A model generated the notes under the pieces. That model was not told where the DNA came from and ran no database searches. It saw only the letters and a program-made list of their open reading frames with translations. A DNA stretch of 64,000 bases, taken from NCBI RefSeq assembly GCF_018390535.1, contig NZ_JAHBBW010000005.1, positions 268,100 to 332,099 on the forward strand. The letters run 5' to 3'. This document shows, one piece after another, positions 27,543 through 36,372 of this stretch. Origin of the DNA: Bacteroides propionicigenes. GTDB lineage: Bacteria; Bacteroidota; Bacteroidia; Bacteroidales; Bacteroidaceae. The number at the start of each line of letters is the position of its first letter. Position 1 is the stretch's first letter. A program made the position numbers and the translations under genes.

Positions 27543-29426
27543 TCAGAATTGATATACTTGTTCTATATAATTAATAAATGCCGCATTCAGCAACTTCACA
27601 CCGCCCGGCGTAGGATAGTCACCGCTGAAGTACCAGTCGCCCCGATGCTGCGGACAGGCTTCATGCAGCCCCTCAAGAGGCTGGTATACAATCTGCACTT
27701 TCGCCTTCGTGCCTTTCGGAGTCAGGAGTTCCACCATTTTGGCGGAAATCTCTTCATCGGTAAAGGGAGCGTAGATTTCCTTTACGTAGTTCACCATCTG
27801 TTCCTTGGGCAGCCCCACTTGCTCTTTGGATTTGCGGTAGGCGGATGCAATGACATCGCGCATCTCACGTTCTTTCAGCAGCTCGATGGCGGCTTTGAAA
27901 GCAATGAATTCGCTCATCTTCGCCATGTCGATACCGTAATAGTCGGGATAGCGCACTTGCGGCGAGGAGCTTACGATTACAATCTTCTTCGGATTGAGGC
28001 GGTCGAGGATGCCGATAATGCTTTGTTTCAAGGTAGTGCCGCGCACAATGCTGTCGTCTATGATAACCAGATTGTCCACACCGGGCACAAGGCTGCCGTA
28101 AGTGATGTCGTACACATGGGCGGCAAGGTCATTACGGCTGTTGCCCTCGGCTATGAAAGTACGCAGCTTGATGTCTTTGATAGCTACCTTCTCGCTTCGT
28201 ATGCGGCGGGACAAGATACGCTCCAGTTCATCGTGGCTGGGGTTATGTCCCAAAGCGGCAATCTGCCGGACTTTCTCCTCGTTGAGGTAATCGTCCAGTC
28301 CTTGCAACATCCCATAGAAGGCTACTTCCGCCGTATTCGGAATGAAGGAAAAGACGGTATGGTCTATATCCTTATCAATGGCTTTCAAGATGTTAGGCAC
28401 TAACTTCTCACCCAATAGTTTACGTTCCTTATAGATGTCTACGTCACTGCCGCGACTGAAATAGATACGCTCGAAAGAACAAGGTTTCACCTCACGCGGC
28501 TTATTGATTTGCACCGTACGGAGCTTACCGGCTTTGTTGATAAGGACGGCTTGTCCCGGTTGCAGCTCCTTGATGCTGTCGGCGGACACATTGAGCGCGG
28601 TCTGTATCACAGGGCGTTCGCTGGCAAGCACGGCTATTTCATCATCCTGATACCAGAATGCAGGGCGGATGCCCCACGGGTCGCGGACGGCGAATGTCTC
28701 ACCGCTCCCGGTAAGCCCGCACATCACATAGCCCCCGTCCCACTCTTTGCTCGAAGTGCGCAATACGTTGGCAAGGTCTATATGGTCTTCGATGTAGTGT
28801 GTGATGCCCATACCGGTCAGTCCTTCGGCTTCGGCAAGGTTGAAGAGGCGTTCCACTTCGCGGTCGAGCCGGTGTCCCACTTGTTCCAGCATGATATACG
28901 TATCGGCATACTTGCGAGGATGCTGGCCGATAGCGGTGATACGTGCAAAGATTTCATCCACGTTCGTCATGTTGAAGTTGCCGCACAGGGCAAGGTTCTT
29001 GGCACGCCAGTTGTTTCTCCTGAGAAACGGATGCACGTACGAGATGCCCGACTTACCCGTGGTGGAATAACGCAGATGCCCCATATACACTTCTCCCGCA
29101 AAAGGAAGTACACGCTTTGCATAATCGGCATCGTGCAGTTGTTCTTTCGTCAGGTCTTTAAAGTTGCTTTGCACCGTGTCGAATATCTCGGTAATAGCTC
29201 CCGAACCGAGCGCCCGTTCGCGAAACATATACTCCTCTCCGGGATTCGCTTCCAGTTTCACGCAAGCCAGTCCGGCTCCTTCCTGTCCTCGGTTGTGCTG
29301 TTTCTCCATGAGAAGGTAGAGCTTGTTCAGCCCATACATCCATGTACCGTACTTTTCTTCGTAATACTCCAGCGGTTTCAGCAGGCGTATCATGGCAACG
29401 CCACATTCATGCTTCAGTTGTTCCAT
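27543..29426 (-). CDS. purF: Amidophosphoribosyltransferase (PurF-type)
   Basis: First committed step of purine synthesis: PRPP plus glutamine to phosphoribosylamine. It has 627 residues, longer than the ~505 of E. coli PurF. The Ntn glutaminase domain begins with MEQLKHECGVAM, so Cys8 would become the N-terminal nucleophile after removal of a short propeptide. The phosphoribosyltransferase domain carries the PRPP loop VIIDDSIVRGTTLKQS (about residue 440). Long insertions between and after the domains, with a C-terminal CPQHRGDWYFSG segment, make it a distinct long form; a paralogue with a related role cannot be excluded. It lies between glmS and carA in the same direction. Confidence 0.9.
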   Translation of the reverse strand: MEQLKHECGVAMIRLLKPLEYYEEKYGTWMYGLNKLYLLMEKQHNRGQEGAGLACVKLEANPGEEYMFRERALGSGAITEIFDTVQSNFKDLTKEQLHDADYAKRVLPFAGEVYMGHLRYSTTGKSGISYVHPFLRRNNWRAKNLALCGNFNMTNVDEIFARITAIGQHPRKYADTYIMLEQVGHRLDREVERLFNLAEAEGLTGMGITHYIEDHIDLANVLRTSSKEWDGGYVMCGLTGSGETFAVRDPWGIRPAFWYQDDEIAVLASERPVIQTALNVSADSIKELQPGQAVLINKAGKLRTVQINKPREVKPCSFERIYFSRGSDVDIYKERKLLGEKLVPNILKAIDKDIDHTVFSFIPNTAEVAFYGMLQGLDDYLNEEKVRQIAALGHNPSHDELERILSRRIRSEKVAIKDIKLRTFIAEGNSRNDLAAHVYDITYGSLVPGVDNLVIIDDSIVRGTTLKQSIIGILDRLNPKKIVIVSSSPQVRYPDYYGIDMAKMSEFIAFKAAIELLKEREMRDVIASAYRKSKEQVGLPKEQMVNYVKEIYAPFTDEEISAKMVELLTPKGTKAKVQIVYQPLEGLHEACPQHRGDWYFSGDYPTPGGVKLLNAAFINYIEQVYQF

Positions 29427-29463
29427 TTATATATTTACTAATGAGTAATTACTTCTTTTAAAA

Positions 29464-29564
29464 ACGCATTATTTATGTTCTGAAAACACATCATCTGTCA
29501 GGGGCAAACGCATCATCTGTTTAGTACAAACGCATCATCTGTTTTACCCGTACACATCATCTGT
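29464..29564. repeat. Five-unit 22-bp tandem array between glmS and purF
   Basis: Cores start at 29464, 29486, 29508, 29530 and 29552, exactly 22 bp apart. Units 2-5 are ACRCATCATCTGT, and unit 1 (ACGCATTATTTAT) is decayed. Spacers of about 9 bp differ. In the direction of glmS the core reads ACAGATGATGCGT and starts about 6 bp after the glmS stop. The same core occurs after glgP (51464-51476). Confidence 0.85.
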
Positions 29565-29570
29565 TTCCGA

Positions 29571-31415
29571 TCATTCCACCGTTACCGACTTGGCAAGGTT
29601 ACGCGGTTGGTCTACATCCATACCTTTGCATACGGCTATGTGATATGCGAGCAACTGCAAGGGAACCGTAGTTATTAACGGGTCAAGGCACTCCATTGTT
29701 TCGGGAAGTTCGATACAAGTGTCGGCTATTTTACTGATAACCGTATCTCCCTTGGTGACAATCGCTATCACCCTGCCTTTGCGCGCTTTGATTTCCTGTA
29801 TATTGCTCAGTACTTTTTCGTACAATCCGTTCTGTGTGGCAATGACCACTACCGGCATTTCCGCATCTATCAGCGCGATAGGTCCATGCTTCATTTCGGC
29901 GGCCGGATAGCCTTCCGCATGGATATACGAGATTTCTTTCAGCTTCAAAGCGCCTTCCAACGCTACGGGATAGCTGTAGCCGCGTCCCAGATAGATAAAA
30001 TTGTGTGCGTAGGTGAAGATTTTGGAAAGCTCCGCTATGCGGTCGTTCAGCTTCAGCACCTCTTTCATCTTTTCGGGAATCTGTCCGAGTTCCCTCACTA
30101 TGGCAAGGTATTGCTCCTTATCAATCGTACGCTTCTCCCGCGCAAGAGTCAATGCCAGCATAGTGAGCACAGTTACCTGACCCGTAAAGGCTTTGGTAGA
30201 CGCCACCCCTATTTCCGGTCCTACATGGATGTAAGACCCCGTATGCGTAGCGCGCGGAATACTCGAACCGATAGCATTACAGATGCCATATATAAATGCA
30301 CCGCGGCTTTTGGCAAGTTCCACGGCAGCCAGCGTATCGGCTGTCTCCCCGCTCTGCGAAATGGCAATCACCACATCATTGCCGTCAATCACCGGGTCCC
30401 GGTAACGGAACTCCGAAGCATACTCCACTTCCACCGGAATGCGGCAGAAACTCTCTATCAAATGTTTGCCTATGAGCGCGGCGTGCCAAGACGTGCCGCA
30501 GGCCACGATTACAAAACGTTTGGCAGCAAGCAGACGTTCCTTATAATCTATAATGGCGGAAAGCACCACGTTAGTACCCTCCAAATTAATGCGTCCGCGC
30601 ATACAGTCGCGAATACAATCGGGTTGCTCAAAAATCTCTTTCAACATGAAATGCGGATAACCTCCCTTCTCCAACTGACCGAGATTAAGCGCTACCGTCT
30701 TTACCTCGTGCGGACACTCCACATTCTTCAGATTCACCACTTTCAGTTTCTCCCCGCGACGGATAACGGCTATCTCTTCATCTTCCAGATAAACCACCTT
30801 GTCCGTATATTCCACAATCGGAGTGGCATCGGATGCCAAGAAGAACTCATCCTGCCCGATGCCCACCACCAACGGACTGCTTTTGCGCGCAGCGATAATC
30901 TCGTCTGGATTCTCCCTGTCGAGCACGGCAATGGCATATGCACCGATAACCTCCTGCAAAGCCAGTTGCACGGCAGTCAGCAAGTCGATGCGGTTTGTAA
31001 CCTGAATGTATTCTATGAGTTGTATCAGTACCTCGGTGTCGGTACTACTTTTAAAAGTATAGCCTTTGGCTTGGAGTTTGTCTTTAAGGACGGCGTAATT
31101 TTCAATGATGCCGTTGTGGATGAGAGCGAGTCTTTCGGAAGAGGAATAATGAGGATGGGCGTTAACGGAACAAGGTTCTCCATGTGTAGCCCAACGGGTA
31201 TGTGCAATGCCTATGCTACCGGAAATATCTTTTTGAGTGACGAAAGTTTCTAAATCCGAGACCTTTCCTTTCGTCTTGTACACGTTCAGTTGTCGGTCAT
31301 CACTGATTAATGCTACCCCTGCACTATCGTATCCGCGGTACTCCAACCGCTTCAAGCCTTTGATAAGAATGGGGTAGGCTTTCCTTTGACCTATATAGCC
31401 TACTATTCCACACAT
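29571..31415 (-). CDS. glmS: Glutamine-fructose-6-phosphate aminotransferase (isomerizing)
   Basis: Makes glucosamine-6-phosphate from fructose-6-phosphate and glutamine, the entry to peptidoglycan and lipopolysaccharide amino sugars. It has 614 residues, the usual length. Cys2 (MCGIVGYIG) is the Ntn nucleophile, with RWATHGEP and HNGIIENY motifs in the glutaminase domain (to about 240). Two SIS sugar-isomerase domains follow (CGTSWHAAL, ISQSGETADT), ending in LAKSVTVE. Its reverse promoter core is at 31442-31449. It leads the leftward run glmS-purF-carA-carB and is divergent from gltB. I see no glmS ribozyme-like leader; the leader is only about 20 nt. Confidence 0.97.
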   Translation of the reverse strand: MCGIVGYIGQRKAYPILIKGLKRLEYRGYDSAGVALISDDRQLNVYKTKGKVSDLETFVTQKDISGSIGIAHTRWATHGEPCSVNAHPHYSSSERLALIHNGIIENYAVLKDKLQAKGYTFKSSTDTEVLIQLIEYIQVTNRIDLLTAVQLALQEVIGAYAIAVLDRENPDEIIAARKSSPLVVGIGQDEFFLASDATPIVEYTDKVVYLEDEEIAVIRRGEKLKVVNLKNVECPHEVKTVALNLGQLEKGGYPHFMLKEIFEQPDCIRDCMRGRINLEGTNVVLSAIIDYKERLLAAKRFVIVACGTSWHAALIGKHLIESFCRIPVEVEYASEFRYRDPVIDGNDVVIAISQSGETADTLAAVELAKSRGAFIYGICNAIGSSIPRATHTGSYIHVGPEIGVASTKAFTGQVTVLTMLALTLAREKRTIDKEQYLAIVRELGQIPEKMKEVLKLNDRIAELSKIFTYAHNFIYLGRGYSYPVALEGALKLKEISYIHAEGYPAAEMKHGPIALIDAEMPVVVIATQNGLYEKVLSNIQEIKARKGRVIAIVTKGDTVISKIADTCIELPETMECLDPLITTVPLQLLAYHIAVCKGMDVDQPRNLAKSVTVE

Positions 31416-31441
31416 AATATATCAGTATTTAATTTGCGCTG

Positions 31442-31449
31442 CAAAGATA
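31442..31449 (-). promoter_or_regulatory. -7 box of the glmS-purF-carAB run
   Basis: CAAAGATA is TATCTTTG on the minus strand, 27 bp before the glmS ATG. Confidence 0.6.
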
Positions 31450-31718
31450 TATATTATTGAGAACATAAAGTTAATATTTTCACTATTTATTTGTCAAAAG
31501 AGTAGAAAAAAGTTGTTTTATTATCAAAAAGACAAAGAAAACAATATTTTAAAAGCAAAAGGTAGAATTTATAATCTTAAAGCAAACTGGCGGAATCTGA
31601 TTTAAGATTAGAAGAAAACAAAGGGTATTTTCTATCAGATTATAACTTCAGTCTCCGGTATAAGTATTTAATAGGACACAAATCAAGGCATATCTGTATC
31701 AATTTGAAATTAAATACA

Positions 31719-31726
31719 TATTTTTG
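31719..31726 (+). promoter_or_regulatory. -7 box of gltB
   Basis: TATTTTTG fits TAnnTTTG, 54 bp before the gltB ATG. No well-spaced -33 box is obvious, which would suit a regulated promoter. Confidence 0.5.
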
Positions 31727-31779
31727 CCAAACATTTTGATACAACAAATAGGTATTACACAAATTAAAGTAAACCAAAA

Positions 31780-34700
31780 ATGGAAAAGAAAGAGCTTTTT
31801 AACAACGAAACAAAGGAACAACCCGCACAACGACAGCCCATGCAGTTGGGCCTGTACGATGCAGCCAATGAGCACGACGCTTGCGGTGTGGGAATGTTAG
31901 TGAACATCCATGGGGGTAAATCACACGAATTGGTTGAATCCGCATTGAAAGTATTGGAGAATATGCGTCATCGCGGAGCGGAAGGCGCCGACAACAAGAC
32001 CGGAGACGGCGCCGGCATCATGTTGCAGATACCGCACGAGTTCATCCTGCTGCAAGGCATCCCCGTTCCCGAAAAAGGGAAATACGGAACAGGATTGCTT
32101 TTTCTTCCGAAAGATGAGAAAGACCGGGCAGCTATCCTGAGCATCATCATTGAAGAAATAGAGAAAGAAGGATTGACGCTGATGCACCTGCGCAATGTGC
32201 CTACCTGCCCCGAAATACTGGGTGAAGCCGCGCTTGCCAACGAACCCGACATCAAACAAATCTTCATCACCGGATTTACGGACAGCGAAACCGCCGACCG
32301 ACGTCTCTATATAATAAGGAAAAGAATAGAAAACAAAGTACGCAGATCGGATATAGCCGCACGGGAGGATTTCTATATCGTGTCGCTGTCTACGAAGAAC
32401 ATCATCTATAAAGGTATGCTCTCTTCCCTACAACTGCGCAACTACTTCCCCGACCTGACAAACAACTACTTCACCAGCGGACTGGCTTTGGTGCACTCCC
32501 GTTTCAGCACCAACACCTTCCCTACGTGGGGACTGGCACAGCCGTTCCGTCTCTTGGCGCACAACGGTGAAATCAACACCATACGCGGCAACCGCGGCTG
32601 GATGGAAGCGCGTGAAAGCGTCCTGTCCTCTCCCGCCCTTGGCGACATCAAAGAACTGCGTCCCATCATCCAGCCGAACATGAGCGACAGCGCCTCGCTG
32701 GACAACGTACTGGAGTTCCTTGTCATGTCCGGCCTTAGCCTGCCGCATGCCATGGCAATGCTCGTGCCGGAATCCTTCAACGAAAAGAACCCTATCAGCG
32801 AAGACCTCAAGGCCTTCTACGAGTACCACTCTATCCTCATGGAACCTTGGGACGGACCTGCCGCGCTACTCTTCAGCGACGGACGCTATGCGGGCGGTAT
32901 GTTGGACCGCAACGGCCTGCGTCCCGCACGCTACCTCATTACACACAACGACATCATGGTGGTGGCAAGTGAAGTCGGCGTTATGGACTTCGAACCGGGC
33001 GACATCAAAGAGAAAGGCCGTCTCCAACCCGGCAAGATACTCCTGATAGACACCGAAAAAGGCGAGATATACTATGACGGCGAACTGAAAAAGCAACTTG
33101 CCGAAGCCAAGCCCTACCGCACTTGGCTCGCCAACAACCGCATCGAACTGAACGAACTGAAAAGCGGACGCAAAGTACCCCACAGCGTGGACAACTACAA
33201 CAGTATGCTGCGCACGTTCGGTTTCTCCAAAGAAGATGTCGAGAAAATCATCCTGCCCATGGCATCCAACGGCGCCGAACCTGTCAGCGCAATGGGTAAC
33301 GACACCCCGCTTGCCGTACTTTCCGACAAGCCGCAACTACTATACAATTACTTCCGCCAACAGTTTGCGCAAGTCACCAACCCGCCTATCGACCCTATCC
33401 GCGAAGAGTTGGTAATGTCTCTCACCGAGTACATCGGCGCAGTAGGCATGAACATACTGACGCCCAACGAAAGCCATTGCAAAATGGTACGGCTGAACCA
33501 CCCCATCCTGACAAATGCGCAATTGGATATTCTCTGCAACATCCGCTACAAAGGCTTCAAGACCGTAAAGCTGCCGATGCTGTTTGAAGTCTCCAAAGGA
33601 CGTGCCGGACTGCAGGAAGCGCTTGACCGCCTGTGCAAGGAAGCCGAAGCGTCCGTCACCGAAGGCGTGAACTACATTATACTGACCGACCGCAACGTAG
33701 ATGCCGTCCATGCCGCCATCCCCTCATTGCTTGCCGTATCGGCAGTGCACCACCACCTCATTTCGGTAGGAAAGCGCGTACAGACCGCATTGGTAGTGGA
33801 AAGCGGCGAGATACGCGAGGTGATGCACGCCGCACTGCTCCTCGGTTTCGGTGCAAGCGCACTGAACCCCTACATGGCATTTGCCGTACTGGACGAGCTC
33901 GTTGCCAAGAAAGAGATACAGCTGAACTATGCCACCGCAGAGAAGAATTACATAAAAGCCATCTGCAAAGGCCTGTTCAAGATTATGAGCAAAATGGGTA
34001 TCAGCACCATCCGTTCCTACCGGGGCGCAAAGATATTCGAGGCTGTAGGACTGAGTGAAGAACTGAGCAACGCCTACTTCGGCGGATTGAAATCGACTAT
34101 CGGCGGCATCCGTCTGGATGAGGTGGCACGTGATGCCATCACTTTCCACGACGAAGGGGAAGCGATGAAGAAGGAAGAAGCGCGCATGAAGAATGGCGGC
34201 GGTGAAGCTCCCCTATTGCCAAACAAAGGACTGTACGCATACCGCAAGGACGGCGAAAAGCACGCTTGGAATCCGGAAACTATCAGTGCCCTGCAAATAG
34301 CCACCCGTCTGGGCAGCTACAAGAAGTTCAAAGAGTTTACCCGCTTGGTCGACGAGAAAGAAAGACCTATCTTCCTGCGCGACTTCCTCGACTTCCATCA
34401 CAGCCCCATTTCCATAGACAAGGTGGAGCCGGTGGAAAGCATTCTGAAACGTTTCGTTACGGGGGCCATGTCTTTCGGCGCCATCAGTCAGGAAGCGCAT
34501 GAGGCAATGGCGGTTGCCATGAACAAGCTGCACGGGCGAAGCAATACGGGTGAAGGCGGTGAAGATGCCGCACGCTTCGGAACGGAAATGCGCAGCGCCA
34601 TCAAACAGGTGGCATCCGGACGCTTCGGGGTCACTACGGAATATCTGGTGAATGCCGACGAAATACAGATAAAAGTGGCACAAGGCGCCAAGCCGGGTGA

Positions 34701-36339
34701 AGGCGGCCAGTTGCCGGGATTCAAAGTAGACCAAGTGATTGCCCGCACGCGCCACTCCATTCCGGGCATTTCATTGATTTCTCCCCCGCCCCACCACGAC
34801 ATCTATTCCATCGAAGACCTGGCACAGCTTATCTTCGACCTGAAGAACGTCAACCCTAAAGCCAAAATCAGCGTGAAGCTGGTAGCCGAAAGCGGTGTGG
34901 GAACTATCGCCGCAGGCGTGGCGAAAGCCAAAGCCGACCTTATCGTCATCTCCGGCGCCGAAGGAGGTACAGGCGCGTCACCCGCAAGTTCCATCCGATA
35001 TGCCGGCATCTCGCCCGAACTCGGACTGAGCGAGACGCAACAGACACTGGTACTGAACGGGCTGCGCGGGCAAGTGCTGTTGCAAGTGGACGGACAACTG
35101 AAAACCGGACGCGACGTAGTGCTCATGGCTATGCTCGGTGCGGAAGAATACGGTTTCGCCACCGCTGCCCTCATCGTATTGGGATGCGTGATGATGCGCA
35201 AATGCAACCAGAACACTTGTCCCGTAGGTGTAGCCACCCAGAACCCGGAACTGCGCAAACGTTTCATCGGGCGCAGCGAATACCTTGTGAACTACTTCAC
35301 CTTCCTTGCCCGCGAAGTACGCGAGTATCTGGCAGAGATTGGAGTGGAAAAGCTGGACGACATCATCGGGCGTACCGACCTCATCCTCCGCAAACCGGAT
35401 GACGGCATCAAGAAGCATCAACTCATCAGCTTCGACAAAATACTGGCACGTGTGGACAACGGAGCTGCCATCCGCCACATCATAGACCAGCAACACGGCA
35501 TCGACCACGTAAAAGACGTGGAAATGCTGAATGCCGCCGCCAATGCCGTAAACGAACAGAAGGAAGTTTCCCTTGAATATACCATTGCCAACACCGACCG
35601 CGCCTGCGGTGCGATGCTCTCCGGCGCTATCGCCGCCAAGTACGGCGCCAAAGGCCTGCCCGAACATACACTGAACGTCAAGTTCAAAGGTTCTGCCGGA
35701 CAGAGTTTCGGAGCATTCCTCGTACCGGGTGTCAACTTCAAGCTGGAAGGTGAGGCCAATGACTATCTGGGCAAAGGACTGAGTGGCGGACGCATCGCCG
35801 TGCTGCCCCCTGTGCGCAGCAACTTCGAGGCTGAGAAGAACACAATTGCCGGAAACACCCTTCTGTATGGCGCAACCGGCGGTGAAGTATATATCAACGG
35901 TCGCGTAGGCGAACGCTTTGCCGTCCGCAACTCCGGTGCAATAGCCGTTGTAGAGGGCGTGGGTGACCATTGCTGCGAGTACATGACCGGCGGACGTGTG
36001 GTAGTGCTCGGACAGACGGGACGTAACTTTGCCGCAGGTATGTCCGGCGGTGTGGCCTACGTCTGGAACAAAGACGGCAACTTCGACTACTTCTGTAACA
36101 TGGAGATGGTGGAACTAAGCCTCATCGAAGAAGCCTCGTACCGCAAGGAACTGCACGAACTCATCCGCCAGCACTATCTCTACACCGGTTCCAAACTGGC
36201 ACGCATCCTACTCGATGACTGGACGCACTACGTAGACGAGTTTATCCAAGTAGTCCCTATCGAGTACAAGAAAGTGCTGCAAGAGGAACAGATGAAGAAG
36301 CTGCAACAGAAGATTGCGGATATGCAGAGAGACTATTAA
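31780..36339 (+). CDS. gltB: Glutamate synthase large subunit
   Basis: Transfers the amide of glutamine to 2-oxoglutarate to give two glutamates, with electrons from GltD. It has 1519 residues, as expected. After a 34-residue leader, Cys35 (HDACGVGM) is the Ntn glutaminase nucleophile. The central domain, the FMN-binding synthase domain (GGEDAARFG, GAEGGTGASP) and the 3Fe-4S Cys motif CNQNTCPVG near residue 1145 follow, then the beta-helix GXGXG domain (about 1260-1470). A charged linker (KKEEARMKNGGGE, near 805) looks variable. gltD starts 33 bp downstream. GltB is the main glutamate-forming partner of the GlnN/Amt/PII cluster 10 kb downstream. Confidence 0.97.
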   Translation: MEKKELFNNETKEQPAQRQPMQLGLYDAANEHDACGVGMLVNIHGGKSHELVESALKVLENMRHRGAEGADNKTGDGAGIMLQIPHEFILLQGIPVPEKGKYGTGLLFLPKDEKDRAAILSIIIEEIEKEGLTLMHLRNVPTCPEILGEAALANEPDIKQIFITGFTDSETADRRLYIIRKRIENKVRRSDIAAREDFYIVSLSTKNIIYKGMLSSLQLRNYFPDLTNNYFTSGLALVHSRFSTNTFPTWGLAQPFRLLAHNGEINTIRGNRGWMEARESVLSSPALGDIKELRPIIQPNMSDSASLDNVLEFLVMSGLSLPHAMAMLVPESFNEKNPISEDLKAFYEYHSILMEPWDGPAALLFSDGRYAGGMLDRNGLRPARYLITHNDIMVVASEVGVMDFEPGDIKEKGRLQPGKILLIDTEKGEIYYDGELKKQLAEAKPYRTWLANNRIELNELKSGRKVPHSVDNYNSMLRTFGFSKEDVEKIILPMASNGAEPVSAMGNDTPLAVLSDKPQLLYNYFRQQFAQVTNPPIDPIREELVMSLTEYIGAVGMNILTPNESHCKMVRLNHPILTNAQLDILCNIRYKGFKTVKLPMLFEVSKGRAGLQEALDRLCKEAEASVTEGVNYIILTDRNVDAVHAAIPSLLAVSAVHHHLISVGKRVQTALVVESGEIREVMHAALLLGFGASALNPYMAFAVLDELVAKKEIQLNYATAEKNYIKAICKGLFKIMSKMGISTIRSYRGAKIFEAVGLSEELSNAYFGGLKSTIGGIRLDEVARDAITFHDEGEAMKKEEARMKNGGGEAPLLPNKGLYAYRKDGEKHAWNPETISALQIATRLGSYKKFKEFTRLVDEKERPIFLRDFLDFHHSPISIDKVEPVESILKRFVTGAMSFGAISQEAHEAMAVAMNKLHGRSNTGEGGEDAARFGTEMRSAIKQVASGRFGVTTEYLVNADEIQIKVAQGAKPGEGGQLPGFKVDQVIARTRHSIPGISLISPPPHHDIYSIEDLAQLIFDLKNVNPKAKISVKLVAESGVGTIAAGVAKAKADLIVISGAEGGTGASPASSIRYAGISPELGLSETQQTLVLNGLRGQVLLQVDGQLKTGRDVVLMAMLGAEEYGFATAALIVLGCVMMRKCNQNTCPVGVATQNPELRKRFIGRSEYLVNYFTFLAREVREYLAEIGVEKLDDIIGRTDLILRKPDDGIKKHQLISFDKILARVDNGAAIRHIIDQQHGIDHVKDVEMLNAAANAVNEQKEVSLEYTIANTDRACGAMLSGAIAAKYGAKGLPEHTLNVKFKGSAGQSFGAFLVPGVNFKLEGEANDYLGKGLSGGRIAVLPPVRSNFEAEKNTIAGNTLLYGATGGEVYINGRVGERFAVRNSGAIAVVEGVGDHCCEYMTGGRVVVLGQTGRNFAAGMSGGVAYVWNKDGNFDYFCNMEMVELSLIEEASYRKELHELIRQHYLYTGSKLARILLDDWTHYVDEFIQVVPIEYKKVLQEEQMKKLQQKIADMQRDY

Positions 36340-36363
36340 CTTTCAACTATCAACTTTCAACTA
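36338..36363 (+). repeat. Short direct repeat between gltB and gltD
   Basis: AACTTTCAACTA occurs at 36338-36349 and 36352-36363 (14-bp period), starting within the gltB stop codon and ending 9 bp before gltD. Confidence 0.6.
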
Positions 36364-36372
36364 CCAAAGACC

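Larger units (their letters stand above)
31416..31779. other. Divergent regulatory region between glmS and gltB
   Basis: AT-rich 364 bp holding the glmS -7 box (31442-31449, leftward) and the gltB -7 box (31719-31726, rightward). A 10-bp inverted repeat TAATCTTAAA/TTTAAGATTA (31572-31581, 31601-31610) and an 8-bp pair AATCTGAT/ATCAGATT (31594-31601, 31634-31641) lie between them and could be operator sites. There is no ORF. Confidence 0.6.

Noticed and set aside
29464..29564. CRISPR-like array
   Set aside because: Cores of about 13 bp and spacers of about 9 bp are far too short, and there are no cas genes in the window.
29886..31253. Long rightward ORF opposite glmS
   Set aside because: Antisense shadow of a fully conserved gene, with His/Phe-rich composition and no motif.
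31416..31441. glmS ribozyme or riboswitch in the glmS leader
   Set aside because: The predicted leader is only about 20 nt, far too short for a ribozyme.
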